A stretch of 64,000 nt of DNA. It comes from Hoeflea_A sp965228785 (GTDB lineage Bacteria; Pseudomonadota; Alphaproteobacteria; Rhizobiales; Rhizobiaceae). Positions 35,242 to 43,938 of this stretch are shown here, in pieces; position 1 is the stretch's first letter, and every line of letters begins with the position of its first letter. The DNA is taken from positions 2,976,001-3,040,000 of the forward strand of contig CBDDIF010000001.1 of the NCBI GenBank assembly GCA_965228785.1. Direction: 5' to 3'. The position numbers and the translations under genes were made by a program. The notes beneath the pieces are model-generated. The model saw only the letters and a list, made by a program, of their open reading frames with translations, was not told where the DNA came from and did not search any database.

Positions 35242-36306
35242 ATGCAGAAGGTAGCGGTTCTCGGTTTGGGCAAGGTCGGCAAGCTTGCGGCTTTGCTGTT
35301 GCATGAAGCTGGTTTTGAGGTCATCGGGCTTGATGTCAGGACGCCGCGCGAAGAGTTGCCCTTCGGAACAGCTGTCGCCGATGTGACCGATGTGGATGGC
35401 CTTGCTGCCCGCTTCGGTGATGTCGATGCGGTGCTGTCCTGCCTGCCGTATCATCTGAATATCGGTATTTCGGATGCCGCCCACCAGGCGGCGATCCACT
35501 ATTTCGATCTGACCGAAGACGTGCCGACAACCCAGCACATCATCCAGCTGGCCGATACATCCAAACGGTTGATGGCGCCGCAATGCGGACTGGCTCCGGG
35601 GTTCGTGGGCATTGTCGGCGCGGATCAGATTGCGCGGTTCGACAGATGCCGCTCGCTGCGCATGCGTGTCGGCGCGTTGCCGCAGCATCCGACGGGCCTG
35701 ATGGGCTATTCCTTCAACTGGTCACCGGCGGGCGTGGTCAACGAGTATCTCAACGATTGCGAGGTGATCGAGGGCGGCGAACGCAAGTGGGTATCGCCGA
35801 TGGAATGGCTGGAAACCATCTATATCGACGGGGTCAAGCTGGAGGCCTTTACCACCTCAGGCGGGCTTGGAACGATGTGCGATACCTATCACGGGATCGT
35901 CGACAACATCGATTACAAGTCGATGCGCTATCCTGGCCATGTCGAACTGATGAATTTCTTCTTTCACGAATTGCTGATGCGGGACCGACGGGACCTGGCA
36001 GGTGAAATTCTTGTCAACGCCAAGCCGCCTGTCGACGATGATGTCGTCTACGTGCATGTGGCGGCAGAGGGCGACAGCGAGGGACGGCTGGCGCGCAAGG
36101 AGTTTGTCAGGGCCTACCGACCGATGGAGATCGCGGGCCAGGAGCGCACGGCGATCGCGTGGACCACCTCCGCTTCGGTTGTCGCCGTAATCGAGATGGT
36201 GCGGGATGGATCTTTGCCGGATCGCGGGTTTCTCAAACAGGAGGATGTTCCACTGGACGCCTTCCTGAAAACGCGGACCGGCGCGTTTTTCAATCAGGGA
36301 CACTAA
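35242..36306 (+). CDS. Saccharopine dehydrogenase-family protein
   Basis: A 354-residue NAD(P)-dependent enzyme. The Rossmann motif VAVLGLGKVGKLAALLL starts at residue 4, with CLPYHLNIGISDAAHQAAIHYFDLTED near 75 and CGLAPGFVGIVGADQIAR near 117, matching the Lys9/saccharopine dehydrogenase group. It would release 2-aminoadipate semialdehyde and glutamate from saccharopine, or act on a related imine. ATG 35242 has GGGGATTGG upstream; earlier starts lie inside the previous gene. It is the fourth gene of the gcdH cluster. No lysine-ketoglutarate reductase domain is visible in the window. Confidence 0.78.
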   Translation: MQKVAVLGLGKVGKLAALLLHEAGFEVIGLDVRTPREELPFGTAVADVTDVDGLAARFGDVDAVLSCLPYHLNIGISDAAHQAAIHYFDLTEDVPTTQHIIQLADTSKRLMAPQCGLAPGFVGIVGADQIARFDRCRSLRMRVGALPQHPTGLMGYSFNWSPAGVVNEYLNDCEVIEGGERKWVSPMEWLETIYIDGVKLEAFTTSGGLGTMCDTYHGIVDNIDYKSMRYPGHVELMNFFFHELLMRDRRDLAGEILVNAKPPVDDDVVYVHVAAEGDSEGRLARKEFVRAYRPMEIAGQERTAIAWTTSASVVAVIEMVRDGSLPDRGFLKQEDVPLDAFLKTRTGAFFNQGH

Positions 36307-36307
36307 A

Positions 36308-37213
36308 CTGGCACGCCAACTTCCTCAGACCAGTCTGCTTGAGACATTCGAAGCCGCTGCCAAGCGCAACAGCTTCACTTTGGCTGCGGCCGATCTGTAC
36401 ATGACGCAAGGTGCTGTCAGCCGACAGATCCGCACCCTTGAGGAAATGCTCGGCGTCGAGCTCTTCATCCGGCGGCGACAGCGGGTGGTATTGTCACCGG
36501 CCGGAACGGCCTACCTGGCGGAGATCAGCAAAGCGTTGTCGATAATCCGCCTTGCTTCCACCTCGCTTCAGGTCAACCCGGAGGGCGGGGTCCTCAATCT
36601 CGGTATTTTGCCGACTTTCGGAACCCGTTGGCTGGCGCCGCGACTGACCGAATTCCTGCGAGAGCACCCGGGCATCACTGTCAATCTCACCACGAAGCTG
36701 CGGCCATTCGATTTCGCCGGCGAGCTGCTGGATGCGGCAATCCATTTCGGTTCCGAAGACTGGCCCGGAACCGAACGGCTGCACCTGTTCGACGAGACCG
36801 TCGTGCCGGCCAGTTCGCCGGACTTTCTCGCCGGATTAAGCATTGGCTCCGTTGAAGACATTGCCGATGCACCGCTCCTCCACATCGCGACACGGCCTGA
36901 TGCGTGGAAAACCTGGTTCGCTCTCAACGGGCTTGAGGTCGACCTAACGCCCGGGACGACGTTCGACCAATTCGCGACGACGGCCCAGGCGGCAGCCCAC
37001 GGGTTGGGATTGGCGCTGCTGCCGGAGTTCCTGATTGAGGAAGAACTGAAAACGGGCCGGCTGGCGCCGGCGTGGGATCAGGCAAATCGCAGCATTGGCA
37101 GTTATTCGCTGATCTGGCCGGAGACGCGCCGGGACCATCCGCCATTGGCACATTTCCGGCAGTGGCTATCAGATATCGTACCGCAAAATGAGGATGTTGT
37201 GCGGGAATCCTGA
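36308..37213 (+). CDS. LysR-family regulator (GcvA-like), apparent CTG start
   Basis: A 301-residue LysR regulator when read from CTG 36308. The residues before the first in-frame ATG (36380) encode ARQLPQTSLLETFEAAAKRN..., a normal GcvA-type N-terminus leading into the helix-turn-helix (FTLAAADLYMTQGAVSRQIRTLEE). CTG lies seven bases after AGGGA, and no ATG, GTG or TTG fits between. Starting at 36380 would delete half of the DNA-binding domain. The C-terminal part is the substrate-binding domain. It directly follows the saccharopine dehydrogenase-like stop and probably controls the lysine-type cluster. Confidence 0.85.
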   Translation: MARQLPQTSLLETFEAAAKRNSFTLAAADLYMTQGAVSRQIRTLEEMLGVELFIRRRQRVVLSPAGTAYLAEISKALSIIRLASTSLQVNPEGGVLNLGILPTFGTRWLAPRLTEFLREHPGITVNLTTKLRPFDFAGELLDAAIHFGSEDWPGTERLHLFDETVVPASSPDFLAGLSIGSVEDIADAPLLHIATRPDAWKTWFALNGLEVDLTPGTTFDQFATTAQAAAHGLGLALLPEFLIEEELKTGRLAPAWDQANRSIGSYSLIWPETRRDHPPLAHFRQWLSDIVPQNEDVVRES

Positions 37214-37222
37214 GATTTTGAA

Positions 37223-38056
37223 TCAGATATCAGGGCGCAATCCGGAAATCACCCGCGCCGTTTCATCGCGAACCTCGGGAATGGTGGCTCCCAACAGCGA
37301 GATCCGGTCGAACGTGTCGGGGTTCTCGGACATCGTCTGGCGCAGGGCACGGCCAAAGGCCTGCCGCAACTCCGTCCCGATGTTGAATTTGGCGATGCGG
37401 CTTTCGCTGGCCAGATTGCGGCGGATCTCCGGTGGAATGCCGCTGCCGCCATGGAGCACCAGCGGCAAGGAGGTTGCCGCTTCTATGGCGCGCAGACGCT
37501 CACGGTCGATCTCAGCCTGTGCGCTGGTTTGCAGATGAACATTGCCGACGGAGATAGCCACAGCATCGGCGCCGCTCTCACGATCGAATTGGGCAGCTTC
37601 TTCGACGGAGGTCAGCTGGGAGGGCGCGCCTGCAGAGTAGCCGACAAAGCCGACTTCTCCTTCAACCGAGACGCCGGCCGCATGGGCTGCCTCGCATATT
37701 TGAGCGGTAATGGCGATGTTTTGATCTATCGGCAGATCGGAACCGTCGAACATCACCGACGTGAAACCCTCGTCAATACCTTCCCGGCATTCGTCAGCGG
37801 TTTTCGCGTGGTCAATATGACAGACGACGGGTACCGAAGCTTGATCCGCCAGCGTGCGCAGCATCTTTCCGATGACAGGGACTGGTGTGTGCTTGCGGCA
37901 ACCGGGACCTGCCTGAAGGATGATCGGTATGCCGGTGGCTTCTGCTGCCTCGACATAGGCGACCGCATCTTCCCAACCGAGCACCACAAGGCCAGCAACC
38001 GCGTAACCGACCCGAACCGCCGGATCCAGGACGTCACGCAGCGTTGCGGCGGTCAT
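37223..38056 (-). CDS. iolJ: Class II ketose-bisphosphate aldolase (IolJ-like)
   Basis: A 277-residue zinc-dependent class II aldolase. Zinc ligands sit in CHIDHAK (near residue 80), EGEVGFVG near 131 and VLHGGSGIP near 208. It belongs to the KbaY/GatY/IolJ group. As the last gene of the iolD-iolC-iolB run, with its ATG at 38056 overlapping the iolB stop, it should cleave 2-deoxy-5-keto-D-gluconate 6-phosphate to dihydroxyacetone phosphate and malonate semialdehyde. The IolC here lacks the fused C-terminal aldolase-like domain found in some alphaproteobacteria, which fits a separate aldolase. Confidence 0.82.
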   Translation of the reverse strand: MTAATLRDVLDPAVRVGYAVAGLVVLGWEDAVAYVEAAEATGIPIILQAGPGCRKHTPVPVIGKMLRTLADQASVPVVCHIDHAKTADECREGIDEGFTSVMFDGSDLPIDQNIAITAQICEAAHAAGVSVEGEVGFVGYSAGAPSQLTSVEEAAQFDRESGADAVAISVGNVHLQTSAQAEIDRERLRAIEAATSLPLVLHGGSGIPPEIRRNLASESRIAKFNIGTELRQAFGRALRQTMSENPDTFDRISLLGATIPEVRDETARVISGLRPDI

Positions 38057-38895
38057 TTGAATTTCGCGATCATGTCTTTGATGCCGGGGATCGTTTCGAT
38101 CTGCCAGGCATGATCGGGCTGGAAATATTGCACCAGCGAGCGCTGCGACAGGCCGCCCAGAATGGTGAAGTAGTACATCTCGTAGCCGGGGGCGACCACG
38201 CAGGGGTGATACCCCTTGTCGAGAACAATCGTCGATCCATCGACGATGTGATAGGCATCGCCTACGGCCCCGTCTTCGCGCTGGACCAACTGCATTCCAA
38301 ATCCATTGGCCGGTTTGAAGCGGAAATTGTAGGTCTCGTCGTGGCGCGATTCTTCGGGCAGCCGGTCGGTATCGTGTTTGTGCGGCGGGAACCCGGACCA
38401 ACCACCCTGACCAACGGTGAACAGCTCGGAAACCAGCAACCGGCCAACCCGATCGTGATACTTGGTGCCGAGAATGTGCTTGATCTTGCGGTGGGTTTTG
38501 GTGTCATCCGAACCGTATTGCACAAAGTCGATTTCGTCGGCGCGCACCGCAAACGGCTCCAGCGTACGGTCATAGCGGGCGCCGGCGACGAAGATCTCCG
38601 CTTCGTCACTGGTTGCGACGAGCCGGGTTTTGGCGCCGGTCGGCACGTAGACGCCTTCGGGTTCTCCATCCCAGACATCGATGGCGCGGTTCCCGATGGC
38701 CTGGAACACCTCGCCTTCGACCTCTATGTCGACAGTCCCCGTGGCCGGGACGATGCAAGTCTCGTAACCGGGCACCGCATATTCGAAGGCCTGGTCTTTC
38801 CGAAGTTTGACGATGTTGAAGTAATTGAGCGGTACGCGCGTGTCATCGATATCGATGATCGCTTTGTTGCCGTTGTCAAACGGAGGTATGTGCAT
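38053..38895 (-). CDS. iolB: 5-deoxy-glucuronate isomerase
   Basis: A 280-residue double-cupin protein (start ATG 38895, with MHIPPFDNGN). Conserved IolB segments include SELFTVGQGGWSGFPPHKHD near residue 160, with the metal histidines, EETYNFRF-type ESRHDETYNFRFKP near 188, and KGYHPCVVAPGYEMYYFTIL near 230. It isomerises 5-deoxy-D-glucuronate to 5-dehydro-2-deoxy-D-gluconate, the third intracellular step after IolG, IolE and IolD. Its 5' end overlaps iolC by 20 bases. Confidence 0.93.
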   Translation of the reverse strand: MHIPPFDNGNKAIIDIDDTRVPLNYFNIVKLRKDQAFEYAVPGYETCIVPATGTVDIEVEGEVFQAIGNRAIDVWDGEPEGVYVPTGAKTRLVATSDEAEIFVAGARYDRTLEPFAVRADEIDFVQYGSDDTKTHRKIKHILGTKYHDRVGRLLVSELFTVGQGGWSGFPPHKHDTDRLPEESRHDETYNFRFKPANGFGMQLVQREDGAVGDAYHIVDGSTIVLDKGYHPCVVAPGYEMYYFTILGGLSQRSLVQYFQPDHAWQIETIPGIKDMIAKFK

Positions 38896-39874
38896 GATCA
38901 GCCTTCTTTGCTTCGCTGGTCGATGAATGGGTTTGGATGAATTCGTCAAGCTCCTCAGGGCCGGGCATAGCTGGGGCACAGCCGACCTTTGAGACGACGA
39001 TGGCCGCAGCCGCAGAGCCGCGTCGGAGGCTATCTTTCAAGTCGCGCCCGTTGGCCAGTGCTGCGATGAGATTGCCGAGGAAGGCGTCGCCCGATCCGGT
39101 GGGTTTCAATGCCGTGACCCGGTAGATGCCGGTCTCGATCTCCTCCGATCCGGAGAAGGTAACCGATCCCTTTTCGCCCATCTTGTAAATCACCAGCCTG
39201 CTGTCGGCCAATTCTCTAGCCAATTTTCGGCCTGCCGCGACGTCTCCGCCCAGTGTGGCGAATTCCTCATCGTTGCCGACGATCATGTCGCAAAGGCGGG
39301 CGGCTTTCAGGCAGACCTGACCGGCATCAGCCGGGCTAGGCCAGGTGTAAGGACGATAGTCGAGGTCGAGGATTACAGGCATTCCCGCGGCGCGTGCTTT
39401 CTCGACGGCCAGGAGGGTTGCCGCTCTTGAAGGTTCGGAGGCAAAGCAGGTGCCGGTGGCGATCAGGGCGCCGTAGGGTGCGAAATCAGTGTTTTCGATC
39501 GTCTCCGGTTCCATCTCGAAATCGGCCGCGCCGTTGCGGTAGATAACTGACTGGCAGTTCTCCAGGCGCGTCTCGACGACCGCGAGGGATGCACGCGCCT
39601 GACCGCCGACCTTGCGCACCAAACTCGTATCAATGCGATACCGTTGCAGCTGATTGACGATGAAGCGACCAATAGCGTCATCGGAAACGGACGTAAGCAG
39701 TGTCGCGGCTCCACCCTGTTTGGTGATCGCCACGGCAATGTTGGCCGACGAGCCGCCGAGGGCGGAGGTGAAAGCGTCCGCGTGTTCGGTCTCAGCTCCG
39801 GGAGGATCGGCATAGAGATCCATCCCCGCACGGCCGATCACCAGAAAGTTGTTCTTGCGCAACCCTTCAAGCAT
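38876..39874 (-). CDS. iolC: 5-dehydro-2-deoxygluconokinase
   Basis: A 332-residue PfkB-type sugar kinase. The N-terminal VIGRAGMDLYADPPG and the IolC-typical GGSSANIAVAITKQGG lie near residue 46, DLDYRPYTW (IolC DxDxRP) near 173, and the catalytic anion-hole motif TGSGDAFLGNLIA near 275. It phosphorylates 2-deoxy-5-keto-gluconate. ATG 39874 comes one base after the iolD stop. At this length it lacks the DUF2090 extension that some rhizobial IolC proteins carry. Confidence 0.93.
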   Translation of the reverse strand: MLEGLRKNNFLVIGRAGMDLYADPPGAETEHADAFTSALGGSSANIAVAITKQGGAATLLTSVSDDAIGRFIVNQLQRYRIDTSLVRKVGGQARASLAVVETRLENCQSVIYRNGAADFEMEPETIENTDFAPYGALIATGTCFASEPSRAATLLAVEKARAAGMPVILDLDYRPYTWPSPADAGQVCLKAARLCDMIVGNDEEFATLGGDVAAGRKLARELADSRLVIYKMGEKGSVTFSGSEEIETGIYRVTALKPTGSGDAFLGNLIAALANGRDLKDSLRRGSAAAAIVVSKVGCAPAMPGPEELDEFIQTHSSTSEAKKADHAHTSV

Positions 39875-39875
39875 G

Positions 39876-41762
39876 TCAGATGCCTGTTCTTTGCGACTTG
39901 CGCTGCTCGTCAAGTTCCTGACGCGCTTCGCGGACTTCCTGCCGGTCAGAGACCTCCGGAAGACCGACCTCCCACCAGGCATGGCCTTCGCCGGTCCAGC
40001 CGTCGAACGCGTCGACCTGCAGCGAAATCAGATAGGTGCGATCCGAGGCTTTGGCGCGGGCGAACGCCTCCTCGAGTTCGGCAATGGAGTGCACTGTTTC
40101 GGCGTTCGCACCCATCGCCCGGCCATGGGCTTCGAAGTCGACCGCAAACGGTTCGACCGCCAGATTGCAGTCGCGGATCAGGTTGTTGTAGGAGGCGTTG
40201 CCGGTATTATTCTGCAGCTTGTTGATGACAGCGAAGCCACCATTATCGCAGACGATCACGATCATCTTGCGGCCGCTGAGGACCGACGAATAGATGTCGG
40301 AGTTGAGCAGCATATAGGAGCCGTCGCCGGTAAAGACGATGGTGTCCTTGCCGGGGGCCGTTTCCATCTGACCCATGCTGGCTCCCCAACCGCCGGAAAT
40401 CTCGTAGCCCATGCAGGAAAAGCCGAATTCGACGTCGACCGAGCCGATAGACTTGGTGCGCCAGTTGGCCGTGACCTCGGCCGGCAGGCCTCCGGCGGCC
40501 GCAACGACCCGGTCTTCCGGATCGCACATCCGGTTCACGGCGCCGATCACCTGGGCGTAGGACATCGGTCGGTTGCTGCCTTCCGCGGTGACCGGGCTGA
40601 TGTTGTCGTCGACATAGGCATCCCAGAGGCGCCGCTCTTCCGCGGCTGTCTGTTGCCAGGTTTCCGGCGTTCTGTAATCACCCATCGCGTTGGCCAGTAG
40701 GTCCAGTGCGCGTTTGGCGTCTCCGACGACCGGTAGGGACCGGTGTTTGGTTGCATCGAATCGGGCCGCATTGACTCCGATGATGCGGGCGTCGCGGGCG
40801 AAGGCCGACCAGGAGCCGGTCGTAAAATCCTGCAGCCGTGTACCAACGGCCAGAATCGTGTCCGCCTGACCTGCAAGGGCGTTTGCGGAGTTGGATCCGG
40901 TCACGCCCACGGGGCCGCAGTTGAGCGTATCGGAATGCAGGAGATTGGCTCGCCCGGCAATCGTCTCGACAACGGGAATCGCGTGATGGTGGGCGAATTC
41001 AGTCAATTCACCCACCGCGCCGGAATATTGCACACCGCCGCCGGCAATGATCAACGGTCGTTCGGAAGATTGCAGCAGTGCAACGGCTTCAGCGATTTCG
41101 GCCTCATCGGGTGTTTGCCGGCGGATCCGGTGCGTGCGCTCTTCGAAGAATTCCAACGGATAGTCGAAGGCCCAGCCCTGGACGTCCTGCGGAAGGCCGA
41201 GAAAGGCCGGACCGCAATCGGCCGGATCGAGCATGGTCTCAATGGCACGCGGCAGCGACTGGATGAGCTGCGCCGGATGGGTGATCCGGTCCCAATAACG
41301 GGTAACCGACTTGAAGGCGTCGTTGACGGAAATGGTCGGGTCGCTGAAATGCTCGACCTGCTGCAACACAGGGTCGGGCAGGCGGGTGGTAAAGGCGTCG
41401 CCGCACAGAAGCAGCAACGGCAGGCGATTGGTGTGTGCAATCCCGGCCGAAGTCAGCATGTTGGTTGTTCCAGGACCGGCCGAAGAGGTAGCGAACATGA
41501 ACCGCCGACGCAATTGCTGTTTGGCATAGGCAATCGCTGCCATGGCCATGGACTGTTCGTTTTGTCCGCGCCACAGGGGCAGTTCGTCGCGGAAGGCATG
41601 GAGTGCTTCGCCAAGGCAGGTCACGTTGCCGTGGCCGAAGATGCCGAATCCGCCCGCGCACAGCCGGGTGCGTGCACCGTCGATTTCGATATACTGAGCG
41701 GCCAGATGGCGGATCAGCGCTTGTGCCATTGTCAGGCGGATTGTGGTGTCGGTGCCGGTCAT
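39876..41762 (-). CDS. iolD: 3D-(3,5/4)-trihydroxycyclohexane-1,2-dione acylhydrolase
   Basis: A 628-residue thiamine diphosphate enzyme of the acetolactate-synthase fold. The N-terminal PYR domain has FATSSAGPGTTNMLTSAG near residue 92, and the C-terminal PP domain has the TPP motif GDGSYMLLNSDIY near 460. IolD-specific features include the LPLWRGQNEQSMAMAAIAYAKQ segment and overall length. It opens the ring of the inositol-derived dione to 5-deoxy-glucuronate. It is the first gene of the minus-strand iol operon, with a LacI operator 77 bases upstream of its ATG. Confidence 0.95.
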   Translation of the reverse strand: MTGTDTTIRLTMAQALIRHLAAQYIEIDGARTRLCAGGFGIFGHGNVTCLGEALHAFRDELPLWRGQNEQSMAMAAIAYAKQQLRRRFMFATSSAGPGTTNMLTSAGIAHTNRLPLLLLCGDAFTTRLPDPVLQQVEHFSDPTISVNDAFKSVTRYWDRITHPAQLIQSLPRAIETMLDPADCGPAFLGLPQDVQGWAFDYPLEFFEERTHRIRRQTPDEAEIAEAVALLQSSERPLIIAGGGVQYSGAVGELTEFAHHHAIPVVETIAGRANLLHSDTLNCGPVGVTGSNSANALAGQADTILAVGTRLQDFTTGSWSAFARDARIIGVNAARFDATKHRSLPVVGDAKRALDLLANAMGDYRTPETWQQTAAEERRLWDAYVDDNISPVTAEGSNRPMSYAQVIGAVNRMCDPEDRVVAAAGGLPAEVTANWRTKSIGSVDVEFGFSCMGYEISGGWGASMGQMETAPGKDTIVFTGDGSYMLLNSDIYSSVLSGRKMIVIVCDNGGFAVINKLQNNTGNASYNNLIRDCNLAVEPFAVDFEAHGRAMGANAETVHSIAELEEAFARAKASDRTYLISLQVDAFDGWTGEGHAWWEVGLPEVSDRQEVREARQELDEQRKSQRTGI

Positions 41763-41838
41763 TGGATCTCCACCGGTGGTCGTTGGATTGTTTTCTGTGG
41801 GGCGGTTCTTGACGCCAGAGCGTAAATCGAGTTTATGA

Positions 41839-41860
41839 ATTTTGCAACCGGTTGCAAAAT
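41839..41860. promoter_or_regulatory. 22-bp perfect palindrome, LacI-family operator
   Basis: A perfect inverted repeat with half-site ATTTTGCAACC and its complement, centred at 41849/41850, with no spacer. It shares its core TTTTGCAACCGGTTGCAAAA with the palindrome at 46171-46198. LacI-family regulators favour such AACCGGTT-centred operators. It lies 19 bases before the iolG-like ATG and 77 bases before iolD, so one site can control both divergent units. Confidence 0.88.
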
Positions 41861-41878
41861 CAAGCCAGGGAGTGAGCG

Positions 41879-42994
41879 ATGCGGCGCATTGGCATCGGTG
41901 TTATCGGCGGCGGCTACATGGGCAAGGCGCACTCCGTGGCGATGAACGCGGTGGGTGCGGTTTTCGGCACAAAGCTCCGGCCGCATTGCGAAATGATATG
42001 CACGACTACGGAGGAGGGAGCCGCCCGCAAGGCCGCAGAACTCGGTTTCGACAGGTCGACGTCTGATTGGCGCGTCTTGGTCGATGATCCGGCCATTGAG
42101 GCCATCATCATCGCAACCCCCCAGCATACCCATCTGGACATCGCGCTGGCCGCCTTTGAACGAGGAAAGGCGGTGTTCTGCGAGAAGCCGATGGGGCTGG
42201 GACTGCATGAAACCCGCGAGATGGTTGCTGCGGCTGAATCGAGCGGCGCGGTCAATATGTGCGGTTTCAACTACATCCGCACGCCCGCTTCTCAACTGGC
42301 ACGGCAAATGATCGAGGCGGGTGAAATCGGTGACATCACCTATTTTCGCGGCGAGCACACCGAGGACTTTTTTGCCGATCCTGCGGAGCCTGCAACATGG
42401 CGCGTTTTCGGGCAGGCGAATGGCACCATGGGTGACCTGGCGCCCCATATGATCAATGGCGCGCTGGCGTTGGCCGGTCCAATCCGCTCGCTGGTGGCCG
42501 ACATCGAAACGGTCCACGCAAAGCGGCCGAGAGAAGATGGCGATGTCGAAGTCACCAATGACGATCACGGGCAATTCCTGTGTCGCTTTGATAGCGGTGC
42601 CATGGGTGCGCTTTATTTCAGCCGTGTCGCAACAGGCCGCAAGATGGGGTACGCCTACGACATTTATGGCACGAAGGGTGGTCTGCGCTTCGACCAGGAG
42701 GACCAGAATGCTCTCTGGTTCTATGACGGCGCCGCGCCAAAGGGGCGCGAGGGCTACACCAAGCTGTTGACCGGTCCGCAGCACCCGGACTACGAGGCGT
42801 TTTGCCTCGGACCGGGACACGGCACCGGCTATCAGGATCAGATTATCATCGAAGCCAAAGATTTCCTGGCGGCCATCGAGAGCGGAAAGGCCGTTTGGCC
42901 GACTTTCCGCGACGGGTTGATGGCGGCCGAAATCGTCGAGGCCGCCTGGCTGTCACATCGTGAGCGGCGCTGGGTATCGGTCGACGAGGTTTGA
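41879..42994 (+). CDS. iolG: Inositol 2-dehydrogenase-like Gfo/Idh/MocA oxidoreductase
   Basis: A 371-residue NAD-dependent dehydrogenase. The Rossmann motif GVIGGGYMGKAH starts at residue 6, and CEKPMGLGLHETREMV near residue 100 holds the catalytic lysine EKP. The middle contains MGDLAPHMINGAL with the family histidine. Placed first in the plus-strand iol unit and directly behind the palindromic operator, it is the better candidate for the myo-inositol 2-dehydrogenase step, although a second homologue is encoded at 43939. Assignment between the two is inference. Confidence 0.75.
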   Translation: MRRIGIGVIGGGYMGKAHSVAMNAVGAVFGTKLRPHCEMICTTTEEGAARKAAELGFDRSTSDWRVLVDDPAIEAIIIATPQHTHLDIALAAFERGKAVFCEKPMGLGLHETREMVAAAESSGAVNMCGFNYIRTPASQLARQMIEAGEIGDITYFRGEHTEDFFADPAEPATWRVFGQANGTMGDLAPHMINGALALAGPIRSLVADIETVHAKRPREDGDVEVTNDDHGQFLCRFDSGAMGALYFSRVATGRKMGYAYDIYGTKGGLRFDQEDQNALWFYDGAAPKGREGYTKLLTGPQHPDYEAFCLGPGHGTGYQDQIIIEAKDFLAAIESGKAVWPTFRDGLMAAEIVEAAWLSHRERRWVSVDEV

Positions 42995-43034
42995 AAAGCT
43001 CCAGTCATTTGGGCGTCACTGAAAGTGTAAACAC

Positions 43035-43928
43035 ATGAGCATCAAGATCGGTAATGCGCCCTGCAGCTGGGGCGTCGAGTTTGCGGACGATCCGCGCAAC
43101 CCGCCGTGGGAAACGGTCCTCGATGAGTGCAAGGCAGCTGGCTATCACGGTATCGAACTAGGACCCGTCGGCTTCATGCCGGAGGACCCGGCGCTCCTGG
43201 GAGATGCTCTTGCCGCCCGCGATCTGGAACTGATCGGCGGTGTGGTCTTCAGACCGTTTCACGATCCGGCGCAATGGGATGATGTGCTGGACGGAGCGGT
43301 GCGCACTTGCCGCGCCCTCAAGGCGCACGGTGCCAGGCATTTCGTGTTGATCGACTCGATTTCTGCGGACCGGGCGCCAACGGCCGGCCGGTCTGAGGAA
43401 GCGGTGCAGTTCGACGCCAGCCAGTGGTCTGCCTACGTCGGTCGGATCGAACAGGTTGCTCGCATGGGGTTCGAGGAATACGGCCTGACCGCATCCATTC
43501 ACCCGCACGCAGGCGGATTTTGCGACTTTCTGCCGGAGGTCGAGCGTCTGCTGGATGAGATCGACCCGAAGCTGTTGTGGCTTACACTCGACACCGGTCA
43601 CTCCCATTACGCAGGTTTTGATCCGGTGGCATTTATGCGCAAGTACATGGATCGTATCGCCTACGTGCACTTCAAGGATATCGAACCACAGGTGAAGGAG
43701 CATGTGATCGCCAATCGCATAGACTTCTATGAAGCCTGTGGAAAGGGAATCTTCTGCAATTTGGGCGATGGCGAAACAGATTTCACGGGCGTTCGTGAAT
43801 TGCTCGTGCAATCGGGCTTCAGCGGTTGGTGCACGGTCGAGCAGGACTGCGATCCAACAGGCGACACGTCGCCGGTGAGTGACGCGCGGGCGAACCGCGA
43901 TTACCTGAGAACAATCGGATTTCATTGA
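43035..43928 (+). CDS. iolE: IolE-like sugar phosphate isomerase/epimerase (inosose dehydratase)
   Basis: A 297-residue TIM-barrel protein of the AP-endonuclease 2 superfamily. The N-terminal IGNAPCSWGVEF, the motif GIELGPVGFMP near residue 35, SIHPHAGGFCDF near 152, LDTGHSHYAGFDP near 178 and YVHFKDIEP near 205 provide the metal-binding His/Asp/Glu set seen in IolE/MocC proteins. Length equals IolE. It probably dehydrates 2-keto-myo-inositol to the dione used by IolD. It follows the iolG-like gene by 40 bases. Confidence 0.83.
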   Translation: MSIKIGNAPCSWGVEFADDPRNPPWETVLDECKAAGYHGIELGPVGFMPEDPALLGDALAARDLELIGGVVFRPFHDPAQWDDVLDGAVRTCRALKAHGARHFVLIDSISADRAPTAGRSEEAVQFDASQWSAYVGRIEQVARMGFEEYGLTASIHPHAGGFCDFLPEVERLLDEIDPKLLWLTLDTGHSHYAGFDPVAFMRKYMDRIAYVHFKDIEPQVKEHVIANRIDFYEACGKGIFCNLGDGETDFTGVRELLVQSGFSGWCTVEQDCDPTGDTSPVSDARANRDYLRTIGFH

Positions 43929-43938
43929 GGATTGGCCC

